From CAYQTO01 sp964420455 (GTDB taxonomy: Bacteria; Sumerlaeota; Sumerlaeia; SLMS01): DNA of 50,399 nucleotides. Position 1 is the first letter of the stretch. Each line of letters opens with the position of its first letter. The DNA lies in assembly GCA_964420455.1 (NCBI GenBank), contig CAYQTO010000008.1:1-50399 (forward strand). Reading direction: 5' to 3'. Shown piece after piece: positions 44,601 to 50,399 of the stretch. A program made the translations under genes and the position numbers. The notes under the pieces were generated by a model that worked only from the letters and a program-made list of their open reading frames with translations, was not told the DNA's origin and searched no databases.

Positions 44601-45815
44601 GCAGGCACGGCGGCGGTGGGGAACTCGGCGGCCTATCAGGCGACGCTGGGTCGTCTCTACAAGGCGCAGAAGGCCAAAGGGCAGGCCCGCAAGGCCCTCC
44701 TGCGCGCCGCCGACCTGTATCGGGCGGAGGGAAACGCCGACAAGCGGCTGGAAATCCTCCAGGAACTTCGCATCGTGGACCCCATGGATCTCGACTCACT
44801 CACGCAACTGATCTCGGAACTGCTCGAGGCCAATCGGGTCGACGAGGCGGTCGAGGCCATGGAACGCCTCGGCGAGTCCTACGAAGAGCGCGGAATGGAC
44901 GACCTCGCCGAGGAGGAGTACCGCCGCCTGCTGAAGCTGCGTCCCAACCGCTACGACATCCGCGAGCGGGCCTTTGCCGCCCATATCCGCCACGGCCACG
45001 AGGAGCAGCTCCTCGGCGAATACCTCGAGCATGCGGACATTCTCCTCGCCGCAGGCGAGGTGGCCCGTGCACTCGAGTTCTATCGTCGCGTGAGCATCCT
45101 CGACCCGACCAACCTCACCGCACGCCGGGCGTATATACGCCACTACACCAAGGTCGGGGAGGAGGCGGACCTAGTCGAGGAGATACTCGCCTTCGCCCAG
45201 ATGCTGGTGGAGATCGGCGAGGTCGACGAGGCGATCCAGTACTTCCAGCGGGCGATGCAGATCGACCCGGAAAACTCCCGAGCACGCGACCTCCTTTCCG
45301 CCACTCAGGAGCGGAACCGCAAGGCGCTCCCCCCCGGCGAGGCGCGCATCGGCACCGGCACCGCCGGCGACCTCGACCTCACCGCCACCCAGGAGCAGCA
45401 ACTCGCCGCCTCGCCCGAGGAGTTCCTCCGCGGCTCCCTCGAGGACGAGAGCGAGTCCGATGCCGCTGCCCTGGCCCAAATCGAGCAGAACTACCGCGAC
45501 ATCCTCGCTGTGAATCCCCAGAATGCCGATGTCCGTGTAAAGCTCGCCGACACCCTCGAGCGCATGGGCCGCACCTCGGAAATGCTCCGCGAACTCGCCA
45601 ACGCCAGCGAGACCTACTTCAACCGGGGGGAACTCGCGGCCTGCGCCCGCATCTGCGAGCGCTACGTCGAGATCAACCCGTCGGACCAACGCATGCGCCG
45701 CCGCCTTAACGAGGCCATCCTCAAGCGCGATGCCTTCAAGGCCCTCGAATCCGCCATCATGTTTTCCGATACGGACGAGGACGATCCGCCCGCCGCCCCC
45801 CGTCGCAAGGGCTGA
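38607..45815 (+). CDS. giant TPR-repeat protein (2402 aa)
   Basis: A 2402-residue protein built almost wholly of TPR-type helical hairpins. Clear units include ERGLRDEARRVLEEKALAADP, EQGQASEALEPLEQAARLAP, EIGEVDEAIQYFQRAMQIDP and NRGELAACARICERYVEINP. It has no signal peptide or membrane segment, so is probably cytoplasmic, or bound to a membrane partner. The first 80 residues hold a Cys/His cluster (C36, C38, C58, C63, H66, C75) that could bind zinc. Near residue 2240 a disordered linker (RNRKALPPGEARIGTGTAG...) separates one last TPR block. The ATG at 38607 has a close AGGGAG; M11 at 38637 is an alternative start. TPR proteins are scaffolds; no enzyme domain is seen. Long minus-strand frames across it are shadows. 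Confidence 0.88.
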   Translation: MGNATSNLIRMIDDAIGIGELLDQLATSRARRALPCDCFSGDGPARLIQNPDTNQVSCVEAECPLHQGATPASLCAAFHGWESAAAALYLAETHDFSLDDDTIADVRAEAVERYRVSLRKGEFQSARRTFRTVVMTLGNDPAAGADLLLARMEGPEQVAELQTEVAMLLLERGLRDEARRVLEEKALAADPAFPRAMLRLSEIQQQEHPESPLWAETLVRLATVFNARREHELAEQVLLRAVPGVGGTPTFHLAMGEALQGLGRVDAATYEYESAFERFVKAGESRQALVVLERLIHGDPASEELRRRALAIREEVQDQAGIARDLLEISRLALERGDEAGARASLEELIRRVPETVEAQESLADLALRHDDAPAAVKHLLAAIDLYIQREDFGEANRVAARLAAIVGKSEPDLEKSALRFLDLGLTEEAGAHLLELAGRRFHGGHADEAEAALLLLAEAEGTPVDVLDEAVRLLRVNHRDAACRLLTLRLARAAAEAGAVDVAIRSLDELDRLGFDTGVVEARIEILMNAGDGRRLGEMAARDLSRAEEHGEHDFAERLCRQVLDFFPDAIEVANCLAGLLLASDRAPEAAAQLVAMAANEAQPRERRLGWLNQAAGIDPTNSRLHLQRAALCIQEGDQTKAFHCYTAALGNALDGGDAVLAREALEGAATLHPQHTDVLEGRGRLALLEGDRAGAGEQFRALLERAIDSLGPKDIAARFARIESFLPGEPAIAEVYLGYLHEHGTPADCVLLHLLLAEHAAGEGDWEDVQAHAEAVLGAVPGHLRALRLRADALTFLGQPEEAASSLLVAAQAANHAGDHEQALAFCFDYGAQSTWAPQAIDEVCASIEALPDPDGGLEFLRRRLGDSDTAAGVFAKLSEALDARGRQEVAAAAARHAFECGSANVALARMVARERASTGDEEGALAVWQEIGHRARSLHDTSAERAALEALAEFQPQSLDFALELGRLLMREGEREQAVARLEEALHLATAAKDSRRGEIARELQAIAPTHGLACEALLADALEAGDYERAGELLLERTGALRGGGQLREAVGLLREGLQWPWEAVPLRAALVDLHGELFDYDALRDEASALASRLHSAGDDELAAESLARAVEILCARHEWARAGALLDDHEEMARTRPELLRARASVLEGAGEKAAAVSAWIEAARATAEAGAPSEAESLLRKAARLGPDSIEAHRALVELLEREKDDHLADLIPLYRHLAGLLAAEDAAAESADYLGRVLDILPDDRSALTAFLEAGAGDEERLASRARSLRELAAKAGDEAQEAVAIGVLMRLEPDHGEWLERYLVLKGETLGEDEQRELRLRLAAGLRDAGRQADAIRAYRSIPVAADLPREHLLAYAALLSEAGELDGEIEPLAALAGQWFEADRREDALALLEGLAEHAPGNASFHALAGRMLAAAGEEEQSASVYTRLLLLPEVLEGGNDAAAWLEEARAAHPENARVLAAWTEAVVAADASRAGEAYLALAEVQARSGDVAAAAESAGKVVERAAGNGELLFRLGELLATALDQPHDAGRAFLEASEHLAPHAPERAIEAIQKSASLLPEDLQVQRRNGEMLQKAGRTSEAAKALVGVARLLEEQGQASEALEPLEQAARLAPSADVYTRLAHLAAEHGNPSKAVRAWLRISEIAEKEQDVATYVDALRKALSIEPANHELLRRLAISLQARSRTDEAARAYVAGIEELLRSGDIEHAMDLKADAISVLGPQTVLLRESARAFEEEGIPELAARDRLTLARQFQREDRLAEALAEAEAAAILHPNDPKTDTVRLELLLQMGRKDEALELGLPVIRRQIDAGHAAALVVACRQLEHAFPEDPRVLRLYAEALGQEGTQATAAGVLRSLAAACLREGDEQGELEALARLHGLDTSLTHEETARFAALSIAHDDKETASARVLPLLERATRQQEEGLLRDLVLLLEDRLGDDPTVRRAALSLARGRGDETAILAEAVRCADVFLEKGAPGEGIEVLEDLAGTAAVGNSAAYQATLGRLYKAQKAKGQARKALLRAADLYRAEGNADKRLEILQELRIVDPMDLDSLTQLISELLEANRVDEAVEAMERLGESYEERGMDDLAEEEYRRLLKLRPNRYDIRERAFAAHIRHGHEEQLLGEYLEHADILLAAGEVARALEFYRRVSILDPTNLTARRAYIRHYTKVGEEADLVEEILAFAQMLVEIGEVDEAIQYFQRAMQIDPENSRARDLLSATQERNRKALPPGEARIGTGTAGDLDLTATQEQQLAASPEEFLRGSLEDESESDAAALAQIEQNYRDILAVNPQNADVRVKLADTLERMGRTSEMLRELANASETYFNRGELAACARICERYVEINPSDQRMRRRLNEAILKRDAFKALESAIMFSDTDEDDPPAAPRRKG

Positions 45816-45823
45816 GACCGACG

Positions 45824-47686
45824 CTACTCCTTGTACTGGAGCTCATGGAGCCGCCTGTATAGACCCCCCGTGGCCAGGAGCTCCTCGTGCCGCCCCTGCT
45901 CCACCAGGTGCCCGTGGTGCAGCACCAGGATGTTGTCCGCGCGCTGGATCGTCGAAAGCCGGTGGGCGATAACCAGCGACGTCCGGCCCGCGCAAAGCGT
46001 CGCCACCGCCCGCTGCACCTGTTCCTCCGACTCCGTGTCGATGTTGGCGGTCGCCTCGTCCAGGATCAGGATGTCGGGGTCGAAGGCCAGCGCCCGGGCA
46101 AAGCTCAACAGCTGCTTCTGCCCCGTGCTCAGCGTCGCCCCCCGCTCCTTCACCCCCGAATCATAGCCCTTCGGCATCTGCTGGACGAACCGGTCGAAAC
46201 CCGTTTGGCGGCATACTTCCACGATGCGTTCCTCGGTAATCGCCTCGTTGCCGAGCCGCACATTCTCCCGCACCGTGCCGTAGAACAGGAACACATCCTG
46301 GAGCACGATGGCGATCTTCTCGCGGAGGTCCGCCTGCGCCATCTCCCGTATATCCACCCCGTCGATGAGGATCGCCCCCTTCTGGATGTCATAAAACCGG
46401 CAGAGGAGGGACATGAGCGTTGTCTTGCCGCTCCCCGTGGGTCCAACCATCGCGACGGTTTGCCCGCGGCGGATCGTGAAGGAGACCCCCTTCAGCACCC
46501 AGTCGTCCTCGTTGTAGGCAAACCAGACGTCGCGAAACTCGATGCCTTCGATCACGGCCTCCACATGTTTTGGTTCCGGCGGATCGTTGACCACCGGCTT
46601 GGTGTCGAGGAGGACAAAGATGCGCTCCGCAGAGGCGATCGCCGACTGGATGATGTTGTACTTTTCGGACAGGTCGCGGATCGGCTCGAAGAAGCGCTCC
46701 ACGGCCCAAATGAAAAGCGCCAGTTCGCCCACGGTGATCGCCGCCGTGGTGCCCGGCGACAGGTATTGCATCCCGCCGCGCCACAACACGATCGCCAGAC
46801 CCAGCGTTGCGATCACCTGGATCAGCGGGAAGAACAGTGCGTAATGGAAGACAATCTTTAGGTGGGCCTGGCGGTTCGCGTTGTTCAGATCGTCAAAGAT
46901 TTCGAACTGGGGCTCCTCCCGCGTGTTCGCCTGCACGGTCCGCATGCCCGTGATGTTTTCCTGCATGAAGGTGTTCATGCGCGAAAGGCGCACCCGCGAA
47001 AGCCGGTAGGCGTAATACACGTTGTTGCGAAAGTTCCAACTGGCGAGGGCGATCAACGGAATGATCGGGACCAGCCACAGCGTCAGCTGCCAGTTGAAGT
47101 AGAGCAGCACCCCCGCGATCACCACGAGGGAGAAAAGCTGCTGGAAGACACCGACGACCCCCTGGGCAAAGAGTTCGTTCAGCGTATTGACGTCACTGGT
47201 GAGGCGGGTGATGAGCCGCCCGACCGGGTTCTTGTCGAAGAACCGCATCGACTGGTTTTGCAGGTGGCGAAAGATCTCGAGTCGCAGGTCCCGCATCGTG
47301 TACTGGCCGATCTGCGCGATCAGCACCGTGTTGTAGCGCTCGATGGCGAACAGCAACGCCTCGACGATGAACAGAATCAGGGCCATGACGAGCAGGCCAA
47401 ACATCGCATCGCCCAGGCCCCCCGCCACGGTGCCCGAGGCCACCGGCGTGATAAACTCGTCGATCGCCGTCTTGATGATGATCATCGGCGCGGGGGCGAG
47501 GAGCGCCACGCCAACGGAAAGCAGGACGGCGATCAGGACCTTGTGCCATCGCGGGCGAAGGTAGACCAGCAGGCGGGCGGCCTGGCGGACGTCCCCCCGC
47601 TTCTGGAGCGCCTCCTGCTCCTCCTCGCGATACCTCCGGCGGCGGCCCTGCCGCGCAATCTCCCCCGGAGAGAGAACCATGCTCAT
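45824..47686 (-). CDS. ABC exporter half-transporter, consensus ATPase subunit (BmrD/YheH-like)
   Basis: A 620-residue type IV ABC exporter half. The transmembrane domain occupies about 40-340 with six helices; it includes MRFFDKNPVGRLITRLTSDV and MNTFMQENITGM coupling segments. The nucleotide-binding domain has Walker A GPTGSGKTT, signature LSTGQKQ (altered from LSGGQ), Walker B ILILDEATANID with the catalytic Glu, and the switch His in VIAHRLSTI. A canonical Walker B Glu plus an altered signature is what the consensus partner of a heterodimeric exporter shows. Its start overlaps the stop of the upstream half by four bases. It converges with the TPR gene with only eight bases between stops and no visible terminator. 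Confidence 0.95.
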   Translation of the reverse strand: MSMVLSPGEIARQGRRRRYREEEQEALQKRGDVRQAARLLVYLRPRWHKVLIAVLLSVGVALLAPAPMIIIKTAIDEFITPVASGTVAGGLGDAMFGLLVMALILFIVEALLFAIERYNTVLIAQIGQYTMRDLRLEIFRHLQNQSMRFFDKNPVGRLITRLTSDVNTLNELFAQGVVGVFQQLFSLVVIAGVLLYFNWQLTLWLVPIIPLIALASWNFRNNVYYAYRLSRVRLSRMNTFMQENITGMRTVQANTREEPQFEIFDDLNNANRQAHLKIVFHYALFFPLIQVIATLGLAIVLWRGGMQYLSPGTTAAITVGELALFIWAVERFFEPIRDLSEKYNIIQSAIASAERIFVLLDTKPVVNDPPEPKHVEAVIEGIEFRDVWFAYNEDDWVLKGVSFTIRRGQTVAMVGPTGSGKTTLMSLLCRFYDIQKGAILIDGVDIREMAQADLREKIAIVLQDVFLFYGTVRENVRLGNEAITEERIVEVCRQTGFDRFVQQMPKGYDSGVKERGATLSTGQKQLLSFARALAFDPDILILDEATANIDTESEEQVQRAVATLCAGRTSLVIAHRLSTIQRADNILVLHHGHLVEQGRHEELLATGGLYRRLHELQYKE

Positions 47687-49476
47687 TCGACCGTCTCCCG
47701 CCCGAGTGCCGGCGTCTCCTCGTCGGCAAACTCCACGTCGATCTGCTCCTCCGAAAGCTGCTTGCGGTACAGCTCGCCATAGAGCCCCGGCTGCGCCACG
47801 AGCTCCTCGTGAGTCCCCCGCTGGGTGATCGAGCCATCCTCGAGCACGATGATCTCGTCGGCGACGGCAACCGTCGAAATCCGGTGGGAAATCAGGAACG
47901 TGGTGCGCCCGCGCATGACCTCCCGGAGATCCTTCAGGATCGCCTCCTCGGTGTGCGTGTCCACGGCGGACAACGAATCGTCGAGCACGAGCACCTCCGC
48001 ATCGCGGAGCAGCGCCCGGGCGATGGCGACCCGTTGCTTCTGGCCGCCGGAAAGATTCACCCCGCGTTCGCCAAGAACCTGATCGTACTTCTCGCGAAAG
48101 GCGCCGATGTCCTCGTGGACGTGGGACCTCTTGGCGGCCCCTTCCACCGCGTCCTGGGGGGTGTCCTCGTTGGCGCCGAAACGGATGTTCCAGCCGATCG
48201 TGTCGGAGAAGAGAAAGGTTTCCTGGAAGACGAAGGCAATGCGGCGACGCAGTTCCTCAAGCGGCCAGTCGTTGATGTCGATCCCGTCGAGGAGAATCAT
48301 GCCGCGCTCGACCGGATAGAAACGGGCGAGAAGATGGATGAGGGTGCTCTTGCCGGCGCCGACGGGCCCGACGATCCCGATGGTGCGCCCCGCGGGAATG
48401 TCCAGGGTGATGTCCCGCAGCCGCGGCGTCGGGTCGGCCTCGTAGTTGAACGTCAGGTGGTCGAAGCGGATATCCACGGCGCCGCGATCGGGGACCTCCC
48501 GCGGTGCTGGAGGAGTCACCCGCGGCTCCGTCTCGAGAATGCCCTGGATGCGCTCCAGCGAAGCCATCCCGCGCTGGATCAGGTTCACCACCCACCCGGC
48601 CGCGATCATCGGCCAGACGATCATCGCAAAGAGCAGGAGGAAGCTCAGGAGAGTGCCGACCTCCAGCCTTCCCTCCATCACGAAACGACCGCCCACAATC
48701 AACAGGATCAGGTATCCCAGGCCGATGACGAATCCGATGGAGGGAAAGAAGATGGACTGGATGGCGGCCAGGTCGAGGGACTTGCGGATGTAGTCGTTGT
48801 TGCGCTCGAGGAACTTCTCCTCCTGTGCCCGTTCCTGACCATAGGCCTTCACCACGCGGATACCCGCTAGATTCTCCTGCACCATGGTGGTCAGGTCGGA
48901 GAAGGACTCCTGTTGCGCGCGGGACGCCTTGTGGGTCTGCGAACTGAAATACTTCACCATCGGCGGCAGGGCGAGCATGGGAACGATCGCCAGCAGCGTC
49001 AGACGCCAGTCGAGGACGAACATCCAAAACAGCGTCAGCGGCAGGCTGGCCAGTGTATTGGCGGAGTACATGATGGCCGGACCGAGCATCATGCGCACGA
49101 GGTCCATGTCGTTGGTCGCCCGGCTCATCAGGTCGCCGGTGTTGTTTCCGTCGAAGAAGGAGGGATCGAGCGATTCGAGCTTTTGGAAGAAGCGGTTGCG
49201 GATTTCGTACTCGATATCCCGGGAGGCATCGATCATGACGCGCCTCATGAGGAAGCGAAAGCAGCCGGCGAGGGCGGCGACGGTGAGCGCGAGCCCGGCG
49301 AAGAGCATCAACTCGTCCCCGGAGAGACGCCGGTTCTCGGCAAAGTTCACCGCCTGCCCCACGATCGTCGGTACAAGGGGCGTCAGAAAGTTCGCCATGA
49401 TGACGAAGAAGATGCCGCTGGCGAGGGCGGCACGGTGGCGCTTCGCGTAGGGGTAAAGGACCCGCAGGGCGGTCAA
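47683..49476 (-). CDS. ABC exporter half-transporter, degenerate ATPase subunit (BmrC/YheI-like)
   Basis: A 597-residue ABC exporter half. The membrane domain contains LDPSFFDGNNTGDLMSRATND and MVQENLAGIRVVKAYGQE. The ATPase domain has Walker A GPVGAGKST, canonical signature LSGGQKQR, but Walker B VLVLDDSLSAVD with Asp in place of the catalytic Glu. With its partner this gives one consensus and one degenerate ATP site, as in BmrCD and TM287/288. I choose the TTG at 49476 (MTALRVLYPYAKRHR). It overlaps the stop of the glycosyltransferase gene (TTGA), has GGGAG nine bases upstream and gives the family length; the ATG at 49620 would overlap that gene by 148 bases. Substrate unknown: lipid, glycolipid or drug. 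Confidence 0.93.
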   Translation of the reverse strand: MTALRVLYPYAKRHRAALASGIFFVIMANFLTPLVPTIVGQAVNFAENRRLSGDELMLFAGLALTVAALAGCFRFLMRRVMIDASRDIEYEIRNRFFQKLESLDPSFFDGNNTGDLMSRATNDMDLVRMMLGPAIMYSANTLASLPLTLFWMFVLDWRLTLLAIVPMLALPPMVKYFSSQTHKASRAQQESFSDLTTMVQENLAGIRVVKAYGQERAQEEKFLERNNDYIRKSLDLAAIQSIFFPSIGFVIGLGYLILLIVGGRFVMEGRLEVGTLLSFLLLFAMIVWPMIAAGWVVNLIQRGMASLERIQGILETEPRVTPPAPREVPDRGAVDIRFDHLTFNYEADPTPRLRDITLDIPAGRTIGIVGPVGAGKSTLIHLLARFYPVERGMILLDGIDINDWPLEELRRRIAFVFQETFLFSDTIGWNIRFGANEDTPQDAVEGAAKRSHVHEDIGAFREKYDQVLGERGVNLSGGQKQRVAIARALLRDAEVLVLDDSLSAVDTHTEEAILKDLREVMRGRTTFLISHRISTVAVADEIIVLEDGSITQRGTHEELVAQPGLYGELYRKQLSEEQIDVEFADEETPALGRETVE

Positions 49477-50399
49477 GGATGGGAACTCCCGGGCTTGGAC
49501 GACCGTTGTTGGGGGTGGCGGGACAACCGCAGCAGGCACCAGAAGGCAAATCCGACGCCAGACAGGTACGAGCGTAACGTGGCCAGACGGAACCCGCGTG
49601 CAAACGGTCCCGACAACCATCGAAGCTCGAAAGGCAGAAAGCCACCCAAGAATTCACCGATCGTGAAGTTCTTGATCACGAACCGGATCCGGCTACGGTA
49701 ACTCGTCCGGACGAAGCGCGGCGAAAGCTTTGTCAGCCCCGGCGATTCCCAGTGATAGGCCACGGCCTCCGCCACAAGGCGGATCAGACGCCCCTCCCTC
49801 CGCAGCCGCAGGCAAAGATCCGTCTCCTCGTAATAGGCGGGCCAGTAGTCCTCGTCGAACCCGCCGAGCCGCTCAAGGTCCGCACGGTGAAAGGCGATCA
49901 AGGCCCCCGTCACATAGTCGCAGTCCCGATCGACGATAGCTGCCTCGTCCAGCACCTCCATGAAGTGGTGGTGCTCGCACATGGCGTTCGGGTGGAGGAT
50001 GCCGCCGGCGTGCTGGATCTTGCGCGTGTTCGGATACAACAGCACCGCCCCGGTTGCCCCAATGATGGGATCTTTGCCGAGCGGGGCGACCAGCCTCTCA
50101 AGGGTCCACGGCTGCACGTGGCAGTCCGGATTAATGAAGACCACATAGGGGGCGGAACTACCCCGCCACCCAAGATTGTTCCCTCCAGAGTAGCCAAGAT
50201 TGCGCTCCGAGCGGATCGCCGCCGTAACGGCGGGATGCGCCTCCGCGATGGCGTGGCTCTCATCCTCCGAGGCGTTGTCGACACAGATGATTTCCAAATC
50301 AACACCCCGCGACCGGCCAAGTGAATCCAGACATCCCGCGAGGAACCGGGCGCTGTTGTAGGCGAGGACCACGACGGTGAGTCGCGGCGGGCTGGCGGC
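49473..50399 (-). CDS. family 2 glycosyltransferase (5' end outside window)
   Basis: A GT2-type (GT-A fold) glycosyltransferase, at least 308 codons; the frame is open to the window edge (...PRLTVVVLAYNS), so the first few residues lie outside. Motifs: VVVLAYNSARFLAGCLDSL, IICVDNASEDES, NLGYSGGNNLGW, the metal-binding INPDCHV (DxD-like), YVTGALIAFHRADLERLGGFDEDYWPAYYEETDLCLRLR. This resembles rhamnosyltransferase-like surface polysaccharide enzymes. No membrane helix is obvious. It overlaps the first ABC half, so a glycolipid made by it may be a cargo of the exporter, which is inference. Confidence 0.93.
   Translation of the reverse strand, partial: AASPPRLTVVVLAYNSARFLAGCLDSLGRSRGVDLEIICVDNASEDESHAIAEAHPAVTAAIRSERNLGYSGGNNLGWRGSSAPYVVFINPDCHVQPWTLERLVAPLGKDPIIGATGAVLLYPNTRKIQHAGGILHPNAMCEHHHFMEVLDEAAIVDRDCDYVTGALIAFHRADLERLGGFDEDYWPAYYEETDLCLRLRREGRLIRLVAEAVAYHWESPGLTKLSPRFVRTSYRSRIRFVIKNFTIGEFLGGFLPFELRWLSGPFARGFRLATLRSYLSGVGFAFWCLLRLSRHPQQRSSKPGSSHP

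Noticed and set aside
58..45864. GTCTATAC enrichment explained as avoidance of GTCTAC sites
   Set aside because: GTCTAC is common in the window (for example at 171, 2003, 10286, 31286, 36781), and reverse-orientation copies replace quite different codons (CGC by AGA, ATC by ATA), so avoidance alone does not explain it.
1..50399. CRISPR array, prophage or insertion sequence
   Set aside because: No regularly spaced direct repeats, transposase, integrase or phage structural genes were seen.

Overview
The window is a G+C-rich (about two thirds, by eye), densely coded bacterial chromosome segment from a draft or metagenome assembly: a 10-N scaffold gap at 4370-4379 interrupts a real gene. It looks Gram-negative, with a very large AsmA-like envelope protein, an ACP phosphodiesterase, SPOR-like domains and several secreted proteins. 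RNase Y, a CarD-type RNA polymerase regulator, GatB, a BatA/DUF58 pair, a GxxExxY gene and very long TPR/HEAT proteins suggest a little-cultivated lineage near the Planctomycetota, Lentisphaerota, Sumerlaeota or Hydrogenedentota. That placement is inference; there is no rRNA here. I see no phage, insertion sequence or CRISPR array.

Layout. 1-3343 (+): tail of an upstream gene, a GxxExxY gene that looks inserted, then DUF58 and BatA-like von Willebrand A proteins. 3551-4652 (-): class I fructose-bisphosphate aldolase (fbaB) with the gap. 4958-7259 (+): a secreted propeller-like protein and a class-A beta-lactamase-like serine hydrolase. 7336-9912 (-): a HEAT-repeat protein. 9999-14122 (+): HIT protein, metallo-hydrolase, a DprE2/DprE1-like epimerase pair and a DtxR/MntR-type regulator. 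14204-15630 (-): a secreted jelly-roll protein and a bacilliredoxin. 15906-17486 (+): rny. 17607-20256 (-): NifU-like protein, GH3 glycosidase and tRNA-Thr(GGT).

20323-23551 (-): an ECF sigma / anti-sigma pair followed by a GT4 glycosyltransferase. 23579-27658 (+): yqeK-rsfS, then a tightly overlapping carD-rpiA-purQ-PHP operon. 27586-29695 (-): gatB and an acpH-like gene. 29822-45815 (+): four same-strand genes: an unknown 290-aa protein, a 1819-aa AsmA-like protein, a 751-aa SPOR/TM/jelly-roll protein and a 2402-aa TPR protein. This 16-kb block is the best candidate for an undescribed system, probably envelope-associated. 45824-50399 (-): a GT2 glycosyltransferase (cut by the window edge) overlapping two half-transporters that form a heterodimeric ABC exporter with one degenerate ATP site.

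The most unusual signal is not a gene. An 8-mer, GTCTATAC (and its relative GTATATAC), is scattered through the window far more often than base composition predicts. It sits mostly inside coding regions, where it forces codons (ATA, AGA, CTA, ACA, TAT) that the same genes otherwise avoid.
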